A stretch of DNA of 12,044 bases from Anoxynatronum sp033549305 (GCA_033549305.1 JAWSUV010000082.1:1-12044); one strand, 5' to 3'; positions 6,670-12,044 are shown, numbered from the stretch's first letter. Notes: a model not told the origin generated them from the sequence alone. A program made the numbers and translations.

Positions 6670-7314
6670 ATGCATTTTCTTAATGAATACGCTTACGGGC
6701 TCTGGGGAGCTGTTGTTTTTAACATCCTGATGTTTGGCAGTTTCGTTTACATGGTTTTCAAACCCCGGACCAAAAGAGATTGGCGGACAATGGGTGTCTT
6801 CACGTCCTTTATGGTTGCCCTCTTTGCGGAAATGTTCGGCTTTCCGCTGACAATCTATTTATTGACTTCTCTCTTGGGAAACCGTTACCCTGTGCTGGAT
6901 CCCTTTACCCACCTTAATGGCCACCTCTGGGTTGCTTTGGCGGGCGGCTCAGAATGGGTATATTCCATTTTGCATCCACTAAGCAACCTTCTGATTTTTG
7001 CCGGGCTGGCAGTGATTTCAGTTGGATGGAAGGGGATTCACCGTGCAGGCGGCAAACTGGTAACGGCAGGTATTTACAAATACGTCAGACATCCTCAATA
7101 TACTGGGTTTATCATCATTATCATCGGTTTCCTGCTTCAATGGCCCACCATTATTACCCTGGTCATGGCGCCAGTTCTTATTATGACGTACCGCCGTCTT
7201 GCTCGTCGGGAGGAAGCAGTGATGCTTAAAGAATTTCCTGGAGAATACCAACAGTACAAAGAACGGGTACCTGCCTTTTTCCCGAAATTCCGGATGAACT
7301 ACCATGAGTCCTGA
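6670..7314 (+). CDS. Membrane methyltransferase, ICMT/PEMT (NnrU-like) family
   Basis: Integral membrane protein of 214 residues. Hydrophobic segments at about 10-30, 42-68, 100-118 and 145-172. C-terminal half has the family core: LVTAGIYKYVRHPQYTGF (130-147) with RHPQY at 140-144, paired acidic residues EE at 181-182, and FPGEYQQYKERVPAFFP (189-205). These residues form the S-adenosylmethionine pocket in isoprenylcysteine carboxyl and phospholipid N-methyltransferases. The acceptor is unknown: membrane lipid methylation is the simplest guess, and small-thiol methylation is possible given the Cys-rich neighbour. Start ATG 6670, with GAGGG 6 bases upstream. It is the last gene of the sigma-54 operon and ends before a bidirectional terminator. 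Related genes often sit in metal-resistance clusters. Confidence 0.85.
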   Translation: MHFLNEYAYGLWGAVVFNILMFGSFVYMVFKPRTKRDWRTMGVFTSFMVALFAEMFGFPLTIYLLTSLLGNRYPVLDPFTHLNGHLWVALAGGSEWVYSILHPLSNLLIFAGLAVISVGWKGIHRAGGKLVTAGIYKYVRHPQYTGFIIIIIGFLLQWPTIITLVMAPVLIMTYRRLARREEAVMLKEFPGEYQQYKERVPAFFPKFRMNYHES

Positions 7315-7347
7315 TGGTTTACATATTTTACATCATCTAATCAATGA

Positions 7348-7382
7348 AAAAACAACAGGCATTTTCACTGCCTGTTGTTTTT
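7348..7382. terminator. Bidirectional terminator between convergent genes
   Basis: A 14-bp stem (7348-7361 with 7369-7382) pairs ACAACAGGCA with TGCCTGTTGT and adds A/T pairs, with a 7-base loop. A-rich and T-rich edges allow termination for the plus-strand methyltransferase and the minus-strand SAM enzyme. The CAACAGGC stem recurs in the terminator at 11753. Confidence 0.85.
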
Positions 7383-7434
7383 CATTCGTCTTACTGGGAG
7401 TGATTGTGTCTCCTGAAGTAAAAGGTCTGTACCA

Positions 7435-8052
7435 TTAAGCCTCAGCGACAATTAGTTTTACTATATCGAGGGTCAGGTTTTTTTCACTGATAATTTTAAA
7501 GCCTGCCTTTTTTATGTTTTCACTCGTCTTTCGATTAATATTAGCCCCCCACAGCCTAACAGTAACTGGATTAAAAAGATGCATAAAAGGTTTTACTAAT
7601 CTGTGTTTGCTCAACACATGCTCCAGTAAAATTAATTGACCGCCTGGTTTCAACACCCGCTTTATTTCTTTCAATCCTTCAACGGGGTCAGGCACGGAAC
7701 AAAACACACAGGTGGTAAAGGCCGTATCAAACACATTGTCTTCAAAGGCCAGGTTTTGTACGTCCATCTGGAGTAACTCGACATGCTTATTCAGTTTAAC
7801 CACTCTTTGTTTGGCTTTTTCCAACATTTTTTCACTAAAATCGATGGCGATGATGTCAGCATCAGCAGGATAAAACTCAATGTTTTTTCCGGTGCCAACA
7901 CCGATTTCCAAAGCTTTACCGTGCACGTTATTCATAACCTCTCCTCTGTACTTTTTAAAAGCCATTAATTCCATAGGCGCATCAAGAAAATCATAGACTG
8001 CAGCAACCCTGTTATACCTGTGCCTGATGATCGAGGTTCTTTTTTCGTCCAT
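7435..8052 (-). CDS. Class I SAM-dependent methyltransferase
   Basis: Soluble protein of 205 residues with the UbiE/type-11 fold. Motif I LEIGVGTGKN (48-57) binds SAM; AIDFSEKML with Asp71 follows strand 2; FDTAFTTCVFCSVPD (108-122) and LKPGGQLILLEH (134-145) are the later core motifs. Length is normal. The substrate is not readable; the sequence resembles the PmtA/UbiE-like group that acts on lipids or quinones, so a lipid is possible. Start ATG 8052 with GGGGG about 7 bases upstream. It stands alone, convergent to the 6670 gene, and no clear promoter motif is visible. The two methyltransferases are not homologous. Confidence 0.88.
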   Translation of the reverse strand: MDEKRTSIIRHRYNRVAAVYDFLDAPMELMAFKKYRGEVMNNVHGKALEIGVGTGKNIEFYPADADIIAIDFSEKMLEKAKQRVVKLNKHVELLQMDVQNLAFEDNVFDTAFTTCVFCSVPDPVEGLKEIKRVLKPGGQLILLEHVLSKHRLVKPFMHLFNPVTVRLWGANINRKTSENIKKAGFKIISEKNLTLDIVKLIVAEA

Positions 8053-8197
8053 TCTATTTCCCCCACTTCACTTATATTTTATGTTCATTGCTTCGATTAA
8101 TTGACTCTCATCCCTGTTTCCAATTTCATCAACACCATATACCATACATAACGCATATTATTTGCATACCCATGAATTTGAAAAATTCCCGTTCATC

Positions 8198-8231
8198 ACA
8201 AAACCCCAGCAACCATTAGCCGGGGTTTTGT
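8198..8231 (-). terminator. Terminator after the Met/His-rich gene
   Basis: Perfect 10-bp stem ACAAAACCCC (8198-8207) with GGGGTTTTGT (8222-8231) and a 14-base loop. It lies 32 bases after the stop at 8263. The T4 is inside the stem arm, so strength is uncertain; it could serve both strands. Confidence 0.65.
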
Positions 8232-8262
8232 TCATTTTTGTTGTCTTATTAAACTGGATTGG

Positions 8263-8598
8263 TTAATGCCCGCCTTGATGGAACTGCTTGACCCTGCCTG
8301 TAGGTGCCAGGTGGGTCATGGACATGTCACCCATTCCCCCAGATTGGAAAACATCTGCTTGTGCCTTTTCTCCCCCGTTGCCCGGGATCATGATATGGCC
8401 ATGCATGATGGAAAAATGAAGGTCTTTATTGTTCTCGTTTACCACCATACCGCCCATCTCACCCATACCCTGTACTTCAAAGGCAGGGTTTCTCTCATCT
8501 GCTTTGGCTTCAACACCATTGACCGCTGCAAAAACGGTTCCTGTTGAAAGAACCATCAGTAATAGCACAACCAATGGCAAAATCAGTGATTTTTTCAT
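8263..8598 (-). CDS. Secreted Met/His-rich protein, not recognised
   Basis: 111 residues: a Sec signal (KK, then LILPLVVLLLMVL, cleavage likely after TVFA near residue 24) and a short mature chain rich in Met, His and Gly: GMGEMGGMV (44-52), HFSIMHGHIM (61-70), GGMGDMSMTH (87-96) and a final HQGGH. It has no cysteine. Met- and His-clusters of this kind bind Cu(I)/Cu(II) in exported copper proteins, so a copper-binding role outside the membrane is plausible. SD AAGGAG about 10 bases before ATG 8598. A sigma-A promoter and a good Fur box precede it, so iron or another metal may control it. It is downstream of the CCGGG gene on the same strand but has its own promoter. Confidence 0.8.
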   Translation of the reverse strand: MKKSLILPLVVLLLMVLSTGTVFAAVNGVEAKADERNPAFEVQGMGEMGGMVVNENNKDLHFSIMHGHIMIPGNGGEKAQADVFQSGGMGDMSMTHLAPTGRVKQFHQGGH

Positions 8599-8633
8599 TG
8601 TGGCTCATCTCTCCTTCTTCACTCTTGGTTTAT

Positions 8634-8648
8634 TGATACTGATTATCA
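8634..8648 (-). promoter_or_regulatory. Fur box
   Basis: On the gene strand TGATAATCAGTATCA matches the 7-1-7 Fur consensus TGATAATNATTATCA at 13 of 14 defined positions. It lies 36 bases before the start of the Met/His-rich gene and just downstream of the -10 box, where a bound repressor would block transcription. Fur-family relatives such as Zur or PerR bind similar dyads, so the signal could be iron or another metal. Confidence 0.65.
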
Positions 8649-8663
8649 TTGTACCCCGCATTC

Positions 8664-8692
8664 ATACTACAAAACATTTCTCTTACGATCAA
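8664..8692 (-). promoter_or_regulatory. Sigma-A promoter of the Met/His-rich gene
   Basis: TTGATC (8687-8692) and TAGTAT (8664-8669) are separated by exactly 17 bases on the minus strand. The predicted start point falls just before the Fur box. Confidence 0.55.
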
Positions 8693-8724
8693 TACCTTTA
8701 TTTTAATGTTGCTTTATCTAAAAC

Positions 8725-8877
8725 CTATCTTAGAAAGTAAACAGCTGCTCCAATCACTGCAATGATCATGAAAATTGACATGAAATCAATGCCGTTTGAT
8801 CCCTGTTCATAACTGTTGCTCTCCTGGTTTGACTCGTCTTTCATTCGATGATTATGTCCACCGCCGCAGCATCCCAT
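8725..8877 (-). CDS. Tiny CCGGG-His protein with C-terminal membrane helix (50 residues)
   Basis: Begins MGCCGGGHNHRMK, a compact cluster of two cysteines and two histidines, continues with a polar linker (DESNQESNSYEQGSNG) and ends in one membrane helix (33-48, MSIFMIIAVIGAAVYF) followed by LR. The order is the reverse of the 6536 protein, where the helix comes first. A role in holding Cu(I) or another soft metal at the membrane is a reasonable inference. SD GGGAGGCG 5 bases before ATG 8877; it follows the lgt-like gene by 32 bases, so it belongs to that sigma-54 operon. I know no named family. Confidence 0.78.
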   Translation of the reverse strand: MGCCGGGHNHRMKDESNQESNSYEQGSNGIDFMSIFMIIAVIGAAVYFLR

Positions 8878-8909
8878 GGTAACGCCTCCCTTCGTTTATG
8901 ATATTACTC

Positions 8910-9764
8910 TTAAAAACTGTGAATAAAATAGTAAAACATCACCGACAGCACCATGGCAACCAGCACCACCCCGGCCATCTTCCACTCCATCACCGGCACG
9001 ACAACTGCGCCATTTCCTCCACTGACTTGCGGCTTTTCCTCCTTCTGTTTCTTTTTCTGCAGCCATTTACCCACTATCAGTGTCACAACAATCATGATGA
9101 AGCTAAACACATGGGCAATGGAAATGGGGCCGAACACCTGGGGATTGGTTCTGAAAAATTCTACGATCATGCGGTTAAGGGAAAACCCTGCCATGTACAG
9201 GATAAACAGCTGTCCGTCATAGGCTGTGCTCTTTCGTTTTTGCCATAGCAGCAAGAACAGCAAAAAGTTCAGCAAGGCTTCATAAATCTGTGCCGGGTGA
9301 AGCAGTTGTCCTCTTACCTGAACACCCCAGAGCCAGTTTCCCTCCATGGGTACACCGAAGACGTCACAACCCACCCTGCCGATGGCCTGACCCAGAATAA
9401 TGGCTGGTGCAAAGGCGTCTGCGGTTTTCCAGAAGGGCAGCTGATGCCGTTTGACATACCAGTACGCGAAGAGCACCCCTGCAACCAACGCACCCTGTAT
9501 GGAGATGCCTCCCTGTTGAATCATAAAAATGTGGAGGGGGTTTTTCAGGTAGTAGGCGGGGTTAAAGGCGATGATGTACAGCACCCTGGCACCCACCAAG
9601 GCTGCTGCCACCACATAAAAAGCTAAATTTGATGTTTTTTCAGTGTCCAACCCTTTTCTTCTGGCTTCCCTGAGCATCACGTAATAACCTGCCATGATCC
9701 CAAGGGCGATGGTAAGCCCAAAGAGATGGATGGGATAACCACCAATGGTAAATAGTATTTTCAT
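8910..9764 (-). CDS. lgt: Divergent prolipoprotein diacylglyceryl transferase (Lgt family)
   Basis: Lgt moves diacylglycerol from phosphatidylglycerol to the lipobox cysteine of prolipoproteins in the membrane. 284 residues, many membrane helices. Family marks: N-terminal PIHLFGLTIALGI, GGISIQGALVAG (85-96), GQAIGRVGCDVFG (125-137), HPAQIYEALLNF (156-167) and VEFFRTNP (201-208). Oddities: the usual HGG after GGLS is QGA, and the signature GRxGNFxN reads GRVGCDVF, so the signature Asn is Cys while Arg130 and Arg205 stay. The tail (about 240-284) adds a linker and one extra helix (265-281). This looks like an accessory paralogue, perhaps with special substrates such as the nearby lipoprotein oxidase, and not the housekeeping enzyme. 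Start ATG 9764 with AGAGGAG 7 bases upstream; the ORF to 9806 has no SD. Driven by a sigma-54 promoter. Confidence 0.88.
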   Translation of the reverse strand: MKILFTIGGYPIHLFGLTIALGIMAGYYVMLREARRKGLDTEKTSNLAFYVVAAALVGARVLYIIAFNPAYYLKNPLHIFMIQQGGISIQGALVAGVLFAYWYVKRHQLPFWKTADAFAPAIILGQAIGRVGCDVFGVPMEGNWLWGVQVRGQLLHPAQIYEALLNFLLFLLLWQKRKSTAYDGQLFILYMAGFSLNRMIVEFFRTNPQVFGPISIAHVFSFIMIVVTLIVGKWLQKKKQKEEKPQVSGGNGAVVVPVMEWKMAGVVLVAMVLSVMFYYFIHSF

Positions 9765-9816
9765 GCACGAACTCCTCTCATTTTGTATAAATGTTTTTAC
9801 TTCCACGGCTTATACT

Positions 9817-9833
9817 TGCAAAGTTCGTGCCAA
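9817..9833 (-). promoter_or_regulatory. Sigma-54 (-24/-12) promoter of the lgt operon
   Basis: Minus strand reads TTGGCACGAACTTTGCA, an exact match to TGGCAC-N5-TTGCW with 10 bases between GG and GC. The start point should fall near 9806, about 40 bases before ATG 9764. It differs from the promoter at 6206-6222 at one position, inside the free N5. Confidence 0.82.
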
Positions 9834-9879
9834 GTTTTATGACAAGCATCCGGGCATGGAAAAAGGCACCACTTAATAG

Positions 9880-10041
9880 CGACGGGAGGCTTGGTATCAG
9901 GAACACCAGGAGGCTCAGGGAGCTTTGGATAAATTCATTCTCTACATGGCATCTTTGGCGGATCACCACTTGTGTGTATCCTTTGATGACTTACCTGTCA
10001 TCAAGGGTATGATCTATGATAGGCAGTGTTTCTTTTGTTGA
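9880..10041 (+). other. Coding-like stretch without a start, possible gene remnant
   Basis: One plus-strand frame is open for 53 codons and reads like real protein: EAWYQEHQEAQGALDKF, then ILYMASLADHHLCVSFDD, then LPVIKGMIYDRQCFFC and stop. It opens directly after two stop codons (TAA TAG, 9874-9879) with no ATG at its beginning and no SD, so it may be the tail of a lost gene. I recognise no family. The same stretch must hold the upstream sites of the lgt promoter and the promoter of the oxidase. Confidence 0.3.
9983..10004. promoter_or_regulatory. Perfect 8-bp dyad between lgt and the oxidase gene
   Basis: TTGATGAC and GTCATCAA are separated by TTACCT. The site is about 150 bases upstream of the lgt sigma-54 promoter, fitting an activator site, and it also lies just before TATGAT (10008-10013), a possible -10 for the plus-strand multicopper oxidase gene, fitting an operator. 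The -35 would be weak. It could serve both directions. Confidence 0.4.
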
Positions 10042-10061
10042 TTGCCAGAGGAGGCTTTTTG

Positions 10062-11522
10062 ATGACAAATACAACGAACAAGACTGCAAGAAATCATCAT
10101 GTACTTAAGAAAACTATCTTTCTAATGATTCTCTTAATGGGATTTCTCTTCCTACTACAAGGATGCAATGCCCCTCAACCGACAGCCTCTGAACCGGAAC
10201 GCGTTGAACCGGAACGCCAGGGCAACCCCCTGGCTGTACCAGTATTGCTGGAAGACCAAAACCCTTCCCCTGATGTAACAGAATATGAACTAAACGCTCA
10301 GGTGGGTGAAATGACGTTTTTCCCTGGGATGACCACCACCACCCTGGGTTACAACGGTAACTATTTGGGCCCTGTATTGAAAATGCGGCGGGGTGAACAA
10401 ATCAACGTCACCGTCAACAACCAACTAAGTGAAGCAACAACGGTGCATTGGCATGGTTTGGATCTACCCGGCGAAGCCGATGGCGGGCCTCACCAGCCCA
10501 TACAGCCGGGAGAATCATGGCAGCCCAGTTTTGTGGTGGACCAGCCCGCTGCCACATTGTGGTATCATCCTCATCCCCACCTGGAAACAGCCCCCCAGGT
10601 TTACTATGGGTTGGCCGGCCTGGTGTACATTGAAGACGAGGTGTCCGACGCACTGAACATTCCAAAAGATTACGGAGTCAACGACTTTCCCCTTGTGGTG
10701 CAAGACAGGAATTTCAGACAGGATGGCGCATTTCTTTACGACCTGGATATGATGGGCCTGGTGCCTGGGGATACGGTGCTGGTCAACGGTACTGTCGATC
10801 CCTACCTGGAAGTGAACCGGGAAAAGGTGAGACTGCGGCTGTTAAACGGATCAAATTTTGAAACCTTCAGGTTCCGCCTTGACAACGGCCAGGATTTTCA
10901 CCAAATTGCCTCTGACGGCGGCTTTCTGGAGAGCCCCGTTGTCCGGGACAGCCTCTTTATGGCACCTGGTGAGCGAGTGGAAGTGATTGTTGATTTTTCT
11001 GAAGTGAGAACAAATACGGTGGATCTAATGGCGGGAGACTATGAAATCCTGAGGTTTTATGTAATGGACGAGGCCGGCCTAGACACGGAAATCCCGGAAA
11101 CCCTCACCACCATTCCGGATATTCCTCTGGGGGAAACCCCCACCACCAGGGTGTTTGTACTGGAAAACATGGGGATTCGAGGGACCATTAATGGAAAAAC
11201 CTTTCACATGGACCGGATCGATGAAGAAGTACCCCTTAATGAAACGGAACTGTGGGTGGTGAGAAGCCGGGGAGGCATGATGATGATGCAATCTGATGGT
11301 CATCCCTTCCATGTTCATGGTACACAGTTTCAGGTTGCTTCCAGGAACGGAACCCCTCCACCGCCAGAAGAAAGGGGTTACAAAGACACTATTTTTGTCA
11401 ATGCCGGCGAAGAAGTGGTGATCAAGGTGCGCTTTAAGCACGAAGGCTTGTATATGTACCATTGTCATATGCTGGAACATGAAGATTTTGGCATGATGGG
11501 ACAGTTTTTGGTCTCGCCGTAG
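10062..11522 (+). CDS. Multicopper oxidase lipoprotein (CueO/CotA-like, three-domain)
   Basis: Extracellular laccase-type oxidase; in copper resistance such enzymes turn Cu(I) into the less toxic Cu(II). 486 residues. Lipoprotein signal at 16-35 (KKTIFLMILLMGFLFLLQGC; Cys35), so it is anchored to the outer face of the membrane by Lgt. All four copper motifs are present: HWHG (129-132), WYHPHPH (167-173), HPFHVHG (414-420) and HCHMLEHEDFGM (467-478). His473 and Met478 belong to the type 1 copper site. TDG-type Met-rich insertions are not prominent, but RGGMMMMQSDGH (403-414) is Met-rich. Start ATG 10062 with AGAGGAGG 7 bases upstream; the frame to GTG 10026 has no SD. It is divergent from lgt, with no terminator before the next gene. 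Length is normal. The true substrate cannot be proved from sequence. Confidence 0.95.
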   Translation: MTNTTNKTARNHHVLKKTIFLMILLMGFLFLLQGCNAPQPTASEPERVEPERQGNPLAVPVLLEDQNPSPDVTEYELNAQVGEMTFFPGMTTTTLGYNGNYLGPVLKMRRGEQINVTVNNQLSEATTVHWHGLDLPGEADGGPHQPIQPGESWQPSFVVDQPAATLWYHPHPHLETAPQVYYGLAGLVYIEDEVSDALNIPKDYGVNDFPLVVQDRNFRQDGAFLYDLDMMGLVPGDTVLVNGTVDPYLEVNREKVRLRLLNGSNFETFRFRLDNGQDFHQIASDGGFLESPVVRDSLFMAPGERVEVIVDFSEVRTNTVDLMAGDYEILRFYVMDEAGLDTEIPETLTTIPDIPLGETPTTRVFVLENMGIRGTINGKTFHMDRIDEEVPLNETELWVVRSRGGMMMMQSDGHPFHVHGTQFQVASRNGTPPPPEERGYKDTIFVNAGEEVVIKVRFKHEGLYMYHCHMLEHEDFGMMGQFLVSP

Positions 11523-11571
11523 CTGGTTTTCATAATAAAGCCTGATCAAACCTGGCATGACTATTGCATTA

Positions 11572-11577
11572 TATAAT
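11572..11577 (+). promoter_or_regulatory. Possible -10 box before the LDCC protein
   Basis: TATAAT within GCATTATATAATGG is a perfect sigma-A -10 sequence, 40 bases before ATG 11618. No good -35 lies 16-18 bases upstream. The palindrome TAACGTTA follows at 11580-11587. The gene could also be read through from the oxidase. Confidence 0.35.
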
Positions 11578-11617
11578 GGTAACGTTATTCGCATGGAAAC
11601 CCAGGGAGGTCTTGGCC

Positions 11618-11770
11618 ATGAAAAAGTGGTTTGAATCATTTCTCAGAAAAATTGAAGACGCCAACAAGAAAAACTTTGGCTCTGAGCGCATGGATTGCTG
11701 CGATTTGAACAGTAAGAAGCAATCTTCCACGGCACAAAGCACAGAAAAAAAGCAACAGGCTTCTTCCTAG
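11618..11770 (+). CDS. Small LDCC-motif putative metal-binding protein (50 residues)
   Basis: Starts MKKWFESFLRKIEDANKK, an amphipathic helix, continues NFGSERMDCCDLN with a vicinal Cys pair near 27-28, and ends in a polar Ser/Lys/Gln tail. The pattern ...ANK.NFG...LDCC is that of small Bacillota proteins annotated as LDCC-motif putative metal-binding proteins; here the motif reads MDCC. It is cytoplasmic with no signal. GGGAGG about 9 bases before ATG 11618. It lies 95 bases after the oxidase, on the same strand. Its stop codon is inside the terminator stem. Confidence 0.8.
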   Translation: MKKWFESFLRKIEDANKKNFGSERMDCCDLNSKKQSSTAQSTEKKQQASS

Positions 11771-11785
11771 CCTGTTGTTTTTTTT
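11753..11785 (+). terminator. Rho-independent terminator after the LDCC gene
   Basis: CAACAGGCT (11753-11761) pairs with AGCCTGTTG (11769-11777) around a 7-base loop and is followed by T8. It overlaps the 3' end and stop codon of the LDCC gene, and closes the unit that includes the oxidase. Confidence 0.92.
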
Positions 11786-11816
11786 CCTGCATAAAATATT
11801 TCCAAGGTTTCAGATT

Positions 11817-11852
11817 TTGACTCTTGATCTGTAGGATATGCTACACTTGTAG
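11817..11852 (+). promoter_or_regulatory. cop box (CopY-type operator) with a possible long-spacer promoter
   Basis: TACACTTGTA at 11842-11851 is an exact match to the CopY/CopR operator TACANNTGTA, extended to CTACACTTGTAG. A third half-site TGTAG lies at 11830-11834, forming another dyad TGTAG-GATATG-CTACA. TTGACT (11817-11822) stands 19 bases before TACACT, the spacing of MerR-controlled promoters, although no strong MerR dyad fills the spacer. The GGTATGCTATACC dyad at 11860-11872 follows. Copper control of the downstream gene is likely; which regulator uses the site is uncertain. Confidence 0.5.
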
Positions 11853-11967
11853 AAAAAAGGGTATGCTATACCACACACGACCTGACGGCGACACACGAAA
11901 AATCCTTCAACTCTGTTCCCAACCTGTTACCCAATAAGTGATTAACCTCATGAAATGAGTGTTTACC

Positions 11968-12044
11968 ATGACAAACAAAGACAAATGGAACCTGACCCTG
12001 GTCTTGCTGCTGATTTTAGGCATCACCGGGCTTCACTACAGCAC
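11968..12044 (+). CDS. Start of a membrane protein, cut by the window end
   Basis: Only 25 codons are visible: MTNKDKWNLTLVLLLILG, then ITGLHYS. A short charged start is followed by a membrane helix. This resembles the beginning of sensor histidine kinases whose first helix ends in LHY, which would suit a region with sigma-54 promoters, but so little sequence allows many other families. The SD is weak (GAGTG, 7 bases before ATG). A 5-bp hairpin CTCAT-GAA-ATGAG (11947-11959) sits just before the start. Upstream are a cop box and about 100 bases (11873-11946) without a gene, in which ACACACGA occurs twice. Confidence 0.45.
   Translation, partial: MTNKDKWNLTLVLLLILGITGLHYS

Noticed and set aside
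9765..9806. N-terminal extension of lgt
   Set aside because: It reaches back to the predicted sigma-54 transcript start and lacks an SD; ATG 9764 has a good one.
10026..10061. GTG start for the multicopper oxidase
   Set aside because: No SD before it; AGAGGAGG precedes ATG 10062 at the right distance and leaves a normal lipoprotein signal.
1..12044. tRNA, rRNA, CRISPR array or replication origin
   Set aside because: No cloverleaf, rRNA stretch, regular repeat-spacer pattern or iteron cluster was seen on either strand.

Overview
The window most likely comes from a Gram-positive (Bacillota), possibly Clostridia-like or haloalkaliphilic, chromosome. The support is strong AGGAGG-type ribosome binding sites, a PerR-type box, a Fur box of the 7-1-7 Bacillus form, a CopY-type cop box, sigma-54 promoters, a lipoprotein signal on the multicopper oxidase and the style of the proteins. 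The species cannot be named from sequence alone.

Layout. 1-1224 (minus): N-terminal 408 residues of catalase-peroxidase KatG, cut by the window edge and clearly more GC-rich than the rest, behind a PerR-like operator. 1499-3517 (minus): a CopB-type copper P1B-ATPase (CPH motif, His-rich N-terminus) with its terminator. 3518-3855: no intact gene, but a 58-bp palindrome that looks like a pair of facing insertion-sequence ends, and a tiny broken ORF. 3856-5939 (minus): an apparent operon of an unrecognised membrane-anchored protein, a seven-bladed YVTN beta-propeller and a broken Lit/DUF1461 membrane acyltransferase gene. 6206-7314 (plus): a sigma-54 promoter, a long and possibly structured leader, two tiny Cys/His-rich ORFs and an ICMT/PEMT-type membrane methyltransferase. 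7435-8052 (minus): a soluble SAM methyltransferase. 8263-8598 (minus): a secreted Met/His-rich protein with a Fur box. 8725-9764 (minus): a second sigma-54 promoter, a divergent Lgt and another tiny CCGGG-His protein. 10062-11522 (plus): a lipoprotein multicopper oxidase. 11618-11770 (plus): an LDCC-type small putative metal-binding protein. 11842-11851: a cop box in front of a truncated membrane protein that runs off the end.

How the genes fit together. The content reads as a copper (and oxidative) stress island centred on the cell envelope: efflux by CopB, oxidation by the multicopper oxidase lipoprotein, peroxide removal by KatG, small thiol/His membrane proteins that may bind metal, and lipid-modifying enzymes. 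The Lgt paralogue and the Lit relic beside a copper-oxidase lipoprotein recall copper-linked lipoprotein modification, such as the copper-inducible Lit2 of Listeria. The least expected signal is a pair of almost identical sigma-54 promoters (16 of 17 positions) on two operons facing opposite ways, each carrying a tiny CCGG/His membrane protein with nearly the same ribosome-binding region. This suggests one dedicated sigma-54 activator for a small regulon; no such activator is in the window. All functional links are inference from sequence; no database search was run.
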